A stretch of DNA of 64,000 nucleotides, taken from assembly GCA_034401795.1 (NCBI GenBank), contig CM067360.1:47834260-47898259 (forward strand), given 5' to 3'. This document shows positions 22,435 through 32,877 of the stretch, one piece after another. The position numbers and the translations under genes were made by a program. Source of the stretch: Chaetoderma sp. LZ-2023a (Eukaryota > Mollusca > Caudofoveata > Chaetodermatida > Chaetodermatidae). The notes under the pieces are model-generated. The model saw only the letters and a list, made by a program, of their open reading frames with translations, made no database searches and was not told where the DNA came from. Position 1 is the stretch's first letter. Each line of letters starts with the position of its first letter.

Positions 22435-24882
22435 AACAAGAGGCCCAAGGGCCTGTGACGCTCACCTGGACCATTAACATTTGAAGCATTTGCATTTAAA
22501 TATACATGATTCATTACATTAAACAAGATGGGAAAACAAAAATTTTCACAGGAAAAATCTACCAATCAAAATTCATTATGGAAATTCTGGCGCCTATAAT
22601 CATAGGATCATTTTAGCCAAGTTTGGTTGAAATTGCTCAAAGTAGTAAGGAGAAGAAGCTATTTGACAATTTCCGGTAAATTTGTAATAAAATGTAAGAT
22701 TTTTAGCCCAAAAATTTGCTGAATCAAAATTCTGAATACAAGTTCTAAAGCCTATGATCATGGGATCCTTTTGGCCATATTTGCTTGAAATCAGTTAAGT
22801 TGACAAGAAGCAATTTGATAATTTCCGGTAAATTTGTCATAAAATCTAATATATTTTCAGCCTAAAATTTGATGAATCAAAATTGTGTATGGAAGTTATA
22901 GAGTCCATCATCACAGAATCCTTTCATCCAAATTTGGTTGAAATCGCTCTGAATGATAAGGAGCAATTTGACAATTTCCGGTACATTTTTCATAAAATCT
23001 AAGATTTTCACCCGAAAAAATTGATGGATCAAAATTCCAAAGGGAATTTCTAGAGCCTATGGCGATAGGATCTTTTCCGCCAAATTTGGTTAAAATCATT
23101 CAGAATGGTAAGAAGAAGCAATCTGACAATTTCCAGTTCAATTTTAATAAGATCTAAGATTTTCAAGCCAAAGAATTGATGAATCAAAATTCTGAAAGGA
23201 CGTTCTGGAGCCCATCACCACAGGATCCTTTCAACCAAATTTGGTTGAAATATCTCAGAATGGTATGGAGAAGAAGCAATTTGAAAATTTCCGGTACATT
23301 TTTAACAAGAGCCCCAAGGGGCCTATGTCGCTCACCTTGAGCACTGTGCATTTTTGTCAAAACTGTTGGTGGGTGGTTTAGGAGTAGTCTTTTAAATGAG
23401 TTTGTGGACATTTTTGCAAGTCCAATATGGCCGCCAAACATGCTACATTTTGATTGGTCCACTGTGGCCATGTTTCTGACATAGCTCCTTCCCTTGAACA
23501 AACTTTAGTGGCACATGGTGCCTAATTATATCTCCCAAATTTTGGCCCGATTCACTCAGTGGTTCTGGAGTTGTTTTGCCAAGAAATAGGTTATCCAAGT
23601 TGGCCGCCAAACCATTTGGCCAATCAAGTTCCCATGAACAAACTTCATGCAGCTCTTGCCATAGTTGATATTTCATGCATTTTGAATTGATCCCCAAGGG
23701 ATTTTGGAGATTTTAAGACATTTCTAAAAATTTACCAAAATCCAAGATTGCACGAGAATACATTTTAAATTTCCCATTGATTTAGCATGGGATATTTTGG
23801 CGAGTAAATGAAAAAAGAATGCCGCTAACCCATTTACCCGACAGTCTCGAAAATGGCAAATTTGAAATCACAATACGCACAAACATACATATAACCAATT
23901 TCGGCCTCAAAATCTATCAAATAAAAAATCCAATATGGCCGCCAAACACGCTATATATTGATTGGCCCACGGCGCCCAGTTTTTTTGACGGATCAACTTC
24001 TCTTGAACAAACTTGAATGGCCCTTAGGCACTAATCATATCTGCCAAATTTCGGTCCGATCCCTTCTGCGGTTCTGGAGAAGTCATTTTCGCTACAACTA
24101 GGTCAACCAAGCTGGCCGCCAAACCATTTGACCAATCAATTTCCCTTGAACAAACTTGGTTCAGCACTTGCCCTAAATCATATTTCATGAAGTTTGCATC
24201 AATCCCCCAAGCGATTTCGGAGATGATTTTTAAAGACATTTTCTAAAATCGGCCTAAATCCAAGATGGCTGCCGGCTAAATTGGCCGATTGGGTTCATTT
24301 GAATAAAGTTGGATCCCTATGCCCTAAGGATGCATCTTGCCAAATATAACTGAAATCGTCCCAGTGGTTCTTGAGAAGTCGTTTAAAGGAAAAGTTGACA
24401 GACGGACGACTGACACACGACGGATGGTCGCCATGGCATAAGCTCACTTGGCCTTTCCGGTAGATTTTTCATCAAATCTAAGGTTTTCACCCAAAAAGTT
24501 GATGAATCAAAATTCTGAATAGATGTTCTAGAGCTGACGCCCATAGGGACATTTCAGTCAAATTTGATTGAAATCGCTCAGAATGTTAAGAACAAGCAAT
24601 TTGACAATTTCCGGTACATTTTTCATAAAATCTCAGGTTTTCATCCAAAAAATTAATGAATCAAAATTCTGAATAGAAGTTCTGGAGCCTACGACCATAG
24701 GGGTTTTTCAGCCAAATTTGGTTGAAATCAGTCCAAATGCTAAGGAGAAGAAGCATTTTGACAATTTCCGGTAATTTAAAAATTTAGGAATCAAAATTCC
24801 AAAGCAAAAGATGATGGATGATGGACGGACGATGGATGGTCGCCGTGGTATAAACTCACTCGGCCCTTCGGGCCAGGTGAGC
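22435..24882. mobile_element. AACAAGAGGCCC...GGGCCAGGTGAGC element with tandem interior
   Basis: Starts AACAAGAGGCCCAAGGGCC and CTCACCTGG, ends GGCCCTTCGGGCCAGGTGAG. The terminal motifs are inverted (CTCACCTGG versus CCAGGTGAG) and each adjoins a small GGCCC/GGGCC hairpin. Inside are about seven ~165-bp tandem units (AATTTCCGGTACATTTTTCA, TGATGAATCAAAATTC, CAAATTTGGTTGAAATC, AAGGAGAAGAAGCAATTTGA), then a GATGGACGGACGATGG tail. No gene. It resembles repeats I associate with bivalve and other lophotrochozoan genomes. The mobilising enzyme is unknown to me. Confidence 0.75.
23304..24454. mobile_element. Related AACAAGAGCCCC element nested inside the previous one
   Basis: Starts AACAAGAGCCCCAAGGGGCC and CTCACCTTG, ends CATAAGCTCACTTGGCC after a GACAGACGGACGACTG tail. 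Its internal units differ from the host's (AATATGGCCGCCAAAC, CCCTTGAACAAACTT, CAGTGGTTCTGGAG). The host sequence TTCCGGTA[C/G]ATTTTT appears on both sides of it, either as a long target duplication or because it entered one unit of a tandem repeat. Confidence 0.7.
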
Positions 24883-24954
24883 TAGTCTTCTCTTAGTCTG
24901 CAAATGGACATTTTTCATGACCACTACAGCGGCCGATTTTGACCGATTTGGTTG

Positions 24955-25272
24955 TTAAATCTTTCATGATGAAGCCGGCTCAAAATGGTCTTTGTAGTGG
25001 TCTTGAGAAGTCCATTTGATGAAGATAACACAATTTTTGAAAATTTACCACTGAAATGATCGCCTCGTTAACCGAACCAGTCATTTTTCTGGTAAATTTA
25101 ATGCTTAAGATTTGTCAAAAATATTGAAAATTTACCACTGGAATGACTGCCTTGGCTATGGTGTCATTGTAGTGGTAAATTGTTAAAAATAATCTTCCTT
25201 GGCCTGCAAAAGCCGATTCTGCAAAACCACTACAGAAGAGGTTTTTGTCTGGCATAACCGTTATATGTTTAA
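24955..25272. mobile_element. Palindromic MITE with duplicated core
   Basis: TTAA at both ends but two successive cores (ACCACTGAAATGATCGCCTC and ACCACTGGAATGACTGCCTT), making it longer than other copies. Shares its left TTAA with the preceding MITE. Confidence 0.65.
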
Positions 25273-25472
25273 CCATTTAATGCCCAAATTTGGTCAAGAA
25301 AATCTGAATATTTGCTTATTGACTGTCCATTTGCAGGCCAAGATAATACATTTATCGAGCCAGTCATTTCAGTGGTCAATTTTCTAAACAGTCTCCTCTT
25401 GCCCAGCAAATGGACATGCCTTAAGACCACCGCAGCGGCCGGTTTTGGCCGGCTTCGACATGAAAGTGTTAA
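25269..25472. mobile_element. Palindromic MITE, shortened core
   Basis: TTTAACCATTTAATGCCC at the left and GACATGAAAGTGTTAA at the right. The left arm of the core is partly deleted, leaving TTATCGAGCCAGTCATTTC. Confidence 0.7.
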
Positions 25473-25885
25473 AGATCCATCATCTGATGGACTGATTGGT
25501 CCTGTCCCAAAAGTATAATTGTCAGTTTTATCACTAATGAGACTAAAACAAACATTTAGCATATACGCATCAAGAGATATAAAGAAAGACAACTCTGTTA
25601 TTATTACAGAATATTAATTTAAACAGTCAGATTTACCTCCCGTGTACAGAAATCATTTACTTAATGTTTGGGTAGATCGTGATCCCCACAAAATTACATT
25701 TTTCAAATTGATTATCACACCCATTCATCCATGAGAGATCATTTGTATTATTATCTAAGCTTGGTGGCTGAAAGATGATCTGTGTGAAGAAACAGTTGCG
25801 CACGCTCCACAAAAACACCACACAAAGATTTAATCTGGCACAAAATTTGTATTTATAAATATTAGCCATTTAGCAGTTGTGTTGA
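25473..25885. other. Unassigned spacer
   Basis: No frame or repeat supported. Confidence 0.5.
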
Positions 25886-26325
25886 AGAATGTCCATTTGC
25901 AGGCCAAGACATTATTTTTTTTAATTTTCCACTGCAAAGTCATTCCAATTGTAAATTTTCAAAAACAGTCTTGCAAATTGACATTCAGTAAGCGAAAATG
26001 CAAAAGCATTTAAAGGGTTAAAGAATGTCTATCATGAATGAGCATGTTTTTATTATGACTCATAACTAATTAATAATGGTCAAGAATGGCTAGGAAAATC
26101 AAAAAGTTTGCTCAGTGAACAAATATCCATTTGCAGGTCAAGCAGACTATTTGTGAAAATTTATTACCGGAATGACTGACTTGGTCATCAAGCCAGTCAA
26201 TCAAATGGCAAAGTTTGACCAAAACCGGCCTCTGTCATGGTCATGTGGAATGTCCATTTACAGACCAAGAGAACACAATTTTAAAATTTCCCACTGGAAT
26301 GACTGGCTCGATAACTAAACAGGGA
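25886..26325. mobile_element. Two or three truncated palindromic MITEs
   Basis: A fragment at 25886-26021 ends CATTTAAAGGGTTAA. A second complex at 26070-26325 contains two left arms (CCATTTGCAGGTCAAG and CCATTTACAGACCAAG) in the same orientation, each followed by a TGGAATGACTG-type core. This suggests insertion of one copy into another. Confidence 0.6.
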
Positions 26326-26327
26326 AG

Positions 26328-26880
26328 CTGTTGAATATTTTGAAACTAATTTGACTGGGTGCTGTTGCTGCCTATGGCAGCAACAGCACCCAGTCAAATT
26401 AGTTTCAAAATATTCAACAGAATATTTATTAAATAATAAAAGCAAACAATTTGTACAACACCGCATAGACATCTTCAAATATGCATTCGTGACGTACTTA
26501 TCGACGTCATTCATGATGTCATTCATTATGATGTCATTGCATACATCACACAGTTCATTATGACGTCATATGATGGGTGGGTACTCTGGAAAGGTGAATT
26601 CTTACATCATCAATGTGTCAACATGGGCTAATTTGACTGGGTGCTGTTGCTGCCCAGTCAAATTAGTTTCAAAATATTCAACAGAATATTTATTAAATAA
26701 TGAAAGCAAACAATTTGTACAACACCGCATAGACCATCTTCAAATATGCGTTCGTGACGTACTTATCGACGTCATTCATTATGTCATTGTATACATTACG
26801 CAGTTCATTATGACGTCATATGATGGGTGGGTACTCTGGAAAGGTGAATTCTTACATCATCAATGTGTCACCATGGGAAC
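26328..26880. repeat. GTTGAATATTTTGAAAC repeat, tandemly duplicated with TGACGTCA blocks
   Basis: A complete hairpin (26328-26422) is followed by ~200 bp containing CGTGACGTACTTATCGACGT, ATTATGACGTCATATGATGG and GTACTCTGGAAAGGTGAATT. This block is then repeated (26679-26880) after a second, shortened hairpin. The two blocks differ at only a few bases, so the duplication is recent. Each carries one perfect TGACGTCA, the consensus cAMP-response element, plus near matches. A forward frame runs through the second copy but reads repeat sequence. Confidence 0.8.
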
Positions 26881-26889
26881 CATTATATG

Positions 26890-27450
26890 CAGAGACACAC
26901 ACTTGGAAGGCGTCATTACATATATCTCGGTGATAACTACGTGGAATGTATCAAGTGGCGCCTCAGTAATAGCCAGGTATCACATGTACCGCCAAAATAC
27001 TGCCAGTACTACCAGTACAAAACCATCAGTATCGCCAATACCGCCCAAAACCACCAGTCCAAGACCGCCAGATACCGCCACCCCAATACCGACAGGACTG
27101 CCCATAACTCATACTGCCGACTACCCTACACCGCCAAGAAACACTCAAAACACCCTGTCACATGACCACTGGACACCAAACATACCCATATATGGTAAAT
27201 CATGTGACTACATCCGGCCACCCCACCAAAAAGTATAAAAGGAGCAAACAAACACAGCTCAGATCATTCATACTTTTAGATCTGACTTAGACAGACCAAG
27301 CGTTAGGCATTTACTCAGTACTTAGATATATTGTTATTATCATTACATACATCTCACAGCTCACCAACATCATCAGGAGAAATACCAGATCTTTCAATCC
27401 CAATGCCATAATGGATGGCTGAATAAATGACAGTGGTACTCTGTAAAATC
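26890..27450 (+). promoter_or_regulatory. LTR-like promoter region with CCGCCA iterons
   Basis: About 26990-27150 carries roughly ten ACCGCCA/CTGCCA/ACCAGTA motifs. It is followed by a TATAAAA box (27234-27240, context AAGTATAAAAGGAGC), an initiator-like CTCAGATCATT about 25 bp downstream, and AATAAA at 27422-27427. Iterated upstream motif, TATA, short transcribed stretch and polyadenylation signal in about 500 bp is the layout of a retrotransposon LTR. No paired LTR or coding region was found, so it would be a solo LTR or a host promoter. Confidence 0.45.
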
Positions 27451-27907
27451 ACTGTTTATATCACAGCTCCCAGTTATGGCTAACCAGTAAATCAGATGAT
27501 TATTGCTGCTGAACAGGATTTGGAAGAATTGAATAGTTTGCCTCTAGATTATCATTAAAGCATCCACATTACACACATCATATGACAATTATTTGACAAT
27601 TTACGAAATATTAAATTAAACCTTCTGCTGAAATAGCAATGGTTTCCAGTCAAAGGGATTTCAAAACTTTCAACAGCACACATGTAAGATTGCCTCCAAA
27701 TTGAGACAGATTTCGGTGATGAAAGTGTTGCCCACGTTAACATGAGAGATTTGTGAAGCCATGTAAATTCACTGTCATACATCAGACTCCAGTACTCAAT
27801 AACAGAACAATTTATAACGCTGGGAGGGGGGAGAGGGGGGAGAGGGAGGGGGGAGAGGGGGGGGGGGGGGTGATGAACAAGATACAGACGAATAGAGTTG
27901 CTCTGTA
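27451..27907. other. Spacer with G-rich tract
   Basis: 27822-27870 is a nearly pure purine/G block (GGGGAGAGGGGGGAGAGGG, ending in about 14 consecutive G). A half copy of the GTTGAATATTTTGAAAC family (right arm) lies near 27635-27677. A reverse-strand frame across the G block reads a proline run and is not a gene. Confidence 0.6.
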
Positions 27908-28135
27908 TTAACCCTTCACATATCAAGATTGGAGAAGGTTTAAATTTCTGTAACGTTTATGTACATTTGCTGGCCATGGGAACTATTTTTTTTAATGTTT
28001 CCCCTGGAATTGCTGGCTTGGTCATCAAGTCAGCGATTCCAATTGTAAATTTTCTAAAACATGTTTTTGGCCTGCAGATGGATGTTTGTGAAGAGTACTG
28101 GAGAAGTGTTTTTTCTCCAGCTTGCCCATAAAACC
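27908..28135. mobile_element. Palindromic MITE
   Basis: Left end TTAACCCTTCACATATCAAG. The core is TGGAATTGCTGGCTTGGTCA and its inverse. The right end is eroded at the boundary with the next copy. Confidence 0.65.
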
Positions 28136-28364
28136 CTTTAATGGTCACAATTTGTTCAAAAAAATTTTGCTTAGTAAATGTCCATTTGCAGGTCAAGAGA
28201 TTCTCTATATTTTAAAATTTACCACTGGAACGACTGTCTCGGTTATCGAGTCAGTCATTCCAGTTGTAAACTTTCACAAATAGTCATCTCTTGTCCTGAA
28301 AATGAACATTCCTCAAGACCAATGCAGAGGGCGGCTTTAGCCGGCTTGACCATTAAAGGGTTAA
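28130..28364. mobile_element. Palindromic MITE, nearly full length
   Basis: AACCCTTTAATGGTCACAA at the left and CGGCTTGACCATTAAAGGG plus TTAA at the right. The core palindrome is well kept (TCGGTTATCGAG centre). Confidence 0.75.
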
Positions 28365-28545
28365 GGATTGAATTCAATTTCAATTTTCTCATAGAAAATG
28401 TCCATTTGCAGACCAAGAGAAGACTATTTTTGACAATTTACCACTGGAATAATTGGTTCAGTTATTGAGCCAGTCATTCCCATCGTAAATTTTCAAAAAA
28501 AAATTTCTCTTGATCTGCAAATGGATATTTCTCAAGACTACTAGA
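28361..28545. mobile_element. Palindromic MITE, right end lost
   Basis: Shares TTAA 28361-28364 with the previous copy, then AATTTTCTCATAGAAAATGTC and a core with GTTATTGAGCC at the centre. It ends without a TTAA. Confidence 0.65.
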
Positions 28546-28550
28546 GAAGC

Positions 28551-28868
28551 AGAGATGCGAGTGGCAACTGAAGAAAAACACTGAAAGTTTGAAAAACACT
28601 TAACCCCCTTAGAAAAAGGTTAATTCTAAAGGTATTTAATAAAAAGCAGAAGCTTTTGAAATCCCAATTTTATCAAAAAAATACTGAAATGAGTGTACCC
28701 ACTGAAGACTCTCATGTATGTCTAAGAAGCGGGTTTTGGTTGATATGAGCGTTAATATATTACTGAGTTAATTACTTATTCAGCATTGCCCTGATAGACT
28801 ATCTAGCTACCGCCACGAGCCCTCACCACTTAGCAAACTAGCTATACAATGACCAAAAACACCCATTA
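28551..28868. other. Unassigned spacer
   Basis: No frame or repeat supported. Confidence 0.5.
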
Positions 28869-29266
28869 GCTATACATCTCCGGCTACACACAGCTTATAC
28901 ATCTCCGGCTACACACAGCTTATATATCTCCGGCTACACACAGCTTATACATCTCCGGCTACACACAGCTCGAGGAATACTGTACCAGCTACACCTCAAA
29001 AGCAATCTGGCTACACCTCTCAAGTTTTTAACCATCCCGGCTACACCAGCCATCTATTCCGGCTACACACATGCCGATCCGCTACAGGATCAACTAATCC
29101 CGGCTACACACATGCCGATCCACTACAGGAACAACTAATCCCGGCTACATAACTTGAAATCTGGCTACACCTGGCAGCCATAATTCAGCTACAAATTGTC
29201 TATTCCGGCTACAAAATCAACTGCGGTCACACCTCTTCGTGTAGTCGCATCTGGAAAACTATAAAA
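28869..29266 (+). promoter_or_regulatory. GGCTACAC iteron array upstream of a TATA box
   Basis: The motif GGCTACA (or AGCTACA) occurs about fourteen times between 28881 and 29220. Four copies sit in a regular ~25-bp tandem (CATCTCCGGCTACACACAGC) and two in a ~45-bp repeat with CACATGCCGATCC. The array ends about 40 bp before TATAAAA (29260-29266, context AACTATAAAAGGAAGG). Clustered identical short sites immediately upstream of a core promoter suggest an enhancer bound by one factor, either in an LTR U3 or in a host promoter. No downstream gene is visible. Confidence 0.5.
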
Positions 29267-29559
29267 GGAAGGCCAAACTGTGTCTTGGCATCCAGAATCA
29301 AACTTACACATAAGTTCGCGTCAGGACAAATAAGCGCTATCAAACTTCTTGAAGAACTTATTCCGCAAGTGTCTACATTAACCATAAGCTATGTGGTTAT
29401 CAGCATGTGAAGAGGCTGGCTGAGATCCGAGGCAAATTTTTATACAAAAATTACATCCCTGTCACCCACATTTGTAATTCTTTGTTATTTCTCCTGTAAA
29501 CTTTGGTGTGCACACCAGTTTCTTGGTATGAGAAACTAGATTGGATGGTCGATGGCACA
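29267..29559. other. Presumed transcribed region downstream of TATA, no ORF
   Basis: GGCATCCAGAATCAAACTT lies at the expected distance for a start site. No frame above noise follows, so any transcript would be non-coding or the remnant of an LTR R-U5. Confidence 0.35.
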
Positions 29560-29760
29560 CCCGTGTATAGGTGCCGCTGTGACCTTTAACCCTCCCACTG
29601 ACCCCCACATTGGGATGGAGACAAATGTAAATGTCCTCGTACGCTCCGCAATCTTATGGGTTACTCGCATACAAAATTTGCTTGAATTCCATCCTACATT
29701 TTTTGAGGTAGTGAGTTACAATCAATTTTCGCACACACATAGACAGAAACACACAGACGT
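29560..29760. repeat. GACAAATGTAAATGTCC repeat, single unit
   Basis: Contains CCCACATTGGGATGG, ACAAATGTAAATGTCCTC, a GAATTCCATCCTAC-type block and GTTACAATCAATTTT. The same blocks recur at 34961-35420 and 52830-53400, so this is one unit of a dispersed tandem family. Confidence 0.65.
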
Positions 29761-29990
29761 ATGCTAACACGCAAAAACATCGAAAAAACGTGGAGATAAG
29801 TATTATTTATGAAGCAGTCCTATTAGAAAGGACACTTTCAAACGAGTCCAGAGACAAGTTGGCCCGGTCAGACAAATCAATGGTAAAACGGTCGGCTTGG
29901 CCATTCAAGGGCTAAGCGCATTATCCTGTCTGTGACTATTAACTGCTGAATTTCTGCAGACTACATTTTCCATAGGATTAACTCTGGACC

Positions 29991-30082
29991 TGCTGAATAT
30001 TTTGAAAACAATTTGACTGAATGTTGTTGGTGGCTAAGCCACCAACAACTTTCAGTCAAATTATTTTCAAAATATTCAACAG
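29991..30082. repeat. GTTGAATATTTTGAAAC palindrome, variant centre
   Basis: A 92-bp hairpin with matched arms, but the centre is TTGTTGGTGGCTAAGCCACCAACAA instead of the usual CTGTTGCTGCC type. Both arms changed together. Confidence 0.75.
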
Positions 30083-30390
30083 ACCCAGAGTTATTACCCA
30101 TTAAAATTATTGTCTGGTGGCTTGCAGTAGTGAGGCAGTTAATTATTGATAAAAACTGCGGTTCTGCATAGCAAAAAATCATGTGATTTCAACACAGATT
30201 TGCTATTCTAATCTAGCATGCAACAGCCCATCACATACCATTTACTTCGATATCTTGACTGACTCAGTCAAGGCCACTTCACACTGAGCGCAATAAAGAT
30301 TATTACATGACCATAAAATAATATTGCTATTACTGTTTTGGGGCACGGTTATTCCTACATGATGGCAGGCATTTTCTTGTTCTTGGTGAA

Positions 30391-32282
30391 ATCTTGTCAT
30401 TGATGAACTGTTCTTGTTATTTGTGAACTGTTGTTGTCATTGGTAACTGTTGTTGCCATTGGTAACTGTTACTGGGACCTGTTGTTTGTTTTGTTGCCAT
30501 TGGTGAACTGTTGTTGCCATAGTTGACATTGATGAACTGTTGTTGTTTTGTTGACATTGATGAACTGTTATCATTTTGTTGACATTGATGAACTGTTATT
30601 GTTTTGTTGACATTGATGAACTGTTGTTGTTTTGTTGACATTGATGAACTGTTGTTGTTTTGTTGACATTGATGAACTGTTATTGTTTTGTTGACATAGA
30701 TGAACTGTTATCATTTTGTTGACATTGATGAACTGTTATTATTTTGTTGACATTGATAAACTGTTGTTGTTTTGTTGACATTGATAAACTGTTGTTGTTT
30801 TGTTGACATTGATGAACTGTTGTTGTTTTGTTGACATTGATGAACTGTTATCATTTTGTTGACATTGATGAACTGTTATTGTTTTGTTGACATTGATGAA
30901 CTGTTATTGTTTTGTTGACATTGATGAACTGTTGTTGTTTTGTTGACATTGATGAACTGTTATCATTTTGTTGACATTGATGAACTGTTATCATTTTGTT
31001 GACATTGATGAACTGTTATTGTTTTGTTGACATTGATGAACTCTTATTGTTTTGTTGACATTGATGAACTGTTATCATTTTGTTGACATTGATGAACTGT
31101 TATCATTTTGTTGACATTGATAAACTGTTGTTGTTTTGTTGACATTGATGAACTGTTGTTGTTTTGTTGACATTGATGAACTGTTATTGTTTTGTTGACA
31201 TTGATGAACTGTTATTGTTTTGTTGACATTGATGAACTGTTATCATTTTGTTGACATTGATGAACTGTTATCATTTTGTTGACATTGATAAACTGTTGTT
31301 GTTTTGTTGACATTGATAAACTGTTGTTGTTTTGTTGACATTGATGAACTGTTGTTGTTTTGTTGACATTGATGAACTGTTGTTGTTTTGTTGACATTGA
31401 TGAACTGTTATCATTTTGTTGACATTGATAAACTGTTGTTGTTTTGTTGACATTGATGAACTGTTGTTGTTTTGTTGACATTGATGAACTGTTATCATTT
31501 TGTTGACATTGATAAACTGTTGTTGTTTTGTTGACATTGATAAACTGTTGTTGTTTTGTTGACATTGATGAACTGTTGTTGTTTTGTTGACATTGATGAA
31601 CTGTTGTTGTTTTGTTGACATTGATGAACTGTTATCATTTTGTTAAAATTGATAAACTGTTGTTGTTTTGTTGACATTGATGAACTGTTGTTGTTTTGTT
31701 GACATTGATGAACTGTTATCATTTTGTTGACATTGATGAACTGTTATCATTTTGTTGACATTGATGAACTGTTATTGTTTTGTTGACATTGATGAACTGT
31801 TATTGTTTTGTTGACATTGATGAACTGTTATCATTTTGTTGACATTGATGAACTGTTATCATTTTGTTGACATTGATGAACTGTTATTGTTTTGTTGACA
31901 TTGATGAACTGTTGTTGTTTTGTTGACATTGATGAACTGTTATCATTTTGTTGACATTGATGAACTGTTATCATTTTGTTGACATTGATGAACTGTTATT
32001 GTTTTGTTGACATTGATGAACTGTTATTGTTTTGTTGACATTGATGAACTGTTATCATTTTGTTGACATTGATCAACTGTTATCATTTTGTTGACATTGA
32101 TAAACTGTTGTTGTTTTGTTGACATTGATGAACTGTTGTTGTTTTGTTGACATTGATGAACTGTTATTGTTTTGTTGACATTGATGAACTGTTATTGTTT
32201 TGTTGACATTGATGAACTGTTATTGTTTTGTTGACATTGATGAACTGTTATCATTTTGTTGACATTGATAAACTCTTATTGT
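30391..32282. repeat. 28-bp satellite array, about 64 units, with diverged left edge
   Basis: Each unit reads TTTTGTTGACATTGATGAAC followed by an eight-base variable stretch: CTGTTGTTG, CTGTTATTG or CTGTTATCA. GATAAAC replaces GATGAAC in some units. The core (about 30525-32282) is homogeneous. The first ~130 bp are diverged copies (TTGCCATTGGTAACTG). Reverse-strand frames of 75-117 codons (STKQQQFINVN) arise because 28 bp rotates through all frames with few stops. They are not evidence of a protein. Confidence 0.95.
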
Positions 32283-32689
32283 TTTATTTCCGAAAATGTT
32301 GGTCATGATCCCAGGATGATTCACGATACAGAAATATTAGTTACCTCTCCGGGATGTAGAAATTGTTTGAGTGTAGATTTTGTTTTGATAGTAATGGTTT
32401 TCGAGATACCGTACACCAAACGGTCCCATAGAAATGTATATAGGGATTTTCAGTATGGTTTTTTAACTGTGACTAAATGCCTAGAGTTTTTATCAAATCA
32501 CCACCATACTTGGCTAGGATGTTTACTTTGAGGTCCCGAAGACATGTTTATTCTGGGTGCAAAGGTCAACAGTTACAGTTACATCTTAGGGGTCAATGAG
32601 CTTATTAGAAAAGACCCCATTATCTGTCACCCCGGTAATGTCAAGAATATCCTTTAGGTACAGGTTACCCTATATGATGTCATGCATTT
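32283..32689. other. Unassigned spacer between satellite and its relics
   Basis: A 91-codon forward frame (32256-32531) starts inside the satellite and has no domain. Confidence 0.45.
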
Positions 32690-32830
32690 TATGTTATTAT
32701 TGGTGGGTTGTTGTTGTCATTTGAACTGTTGTCATGTGTGAATTACATGTATTGCTCTTTTATTGTCGTTTGTGAACTGTTGCTGTTTTGTTGTTGTAAT
32801 TGTTGAAATGTTGTTGTTTTAATGCTTTAC
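32690..32830. repeat. Diverged relics of the 28-bp satellite
   Basis: GTTGTTGTCATTTGAACTG, GTCGTTTGTGAACTGTTG and related phrases resemble the diverged left edge at 30391-30500. The array therefore once extended about 550 bp further. Confidence 0.6.
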
Positions 32831-32877
32831 TGGTTAATTTGATCAATAAAATCTAAATATTCCCTTGTTGAAATCGA

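Larger units (their letters stand above)
22306..24958. mobile_element. Palindromic MITE split by a nested insertion
   Basis: The left part 22306-22434 begins TTAACCCTCAAAATTG and stops in the core after CCAGCCATCCCAG. The right part resumes at 24883 with TAGTCTTCTCTTAGTCTGCA and ends at TTAA 24955-24958. A few bases of the core were lost at the insertion point. All DNA between belongs to the inserted elements. Confidence 0.8.

Noticed and set aside
26570..27238. 222-codon forward frame with Thr/Pro-rich tail
   Set aside because: The first half is the duplicated TGACGTCA repeat and the second half is the CCGCCA iteron block. The composition is explained by repeats.
27555..27926. 123-codon reverse frame with proline run
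   Set aside because: The proline run is the G-homopolymer tract. No domain elsewhere.
30417..31722. Gln/Asn-rich protein frames (STKQQQFINVN) on the reverse strand
   Set aside because: They arise from the 28-bp satellite, which rotates through all frames with few stops. Several overlapping frames read equally well.
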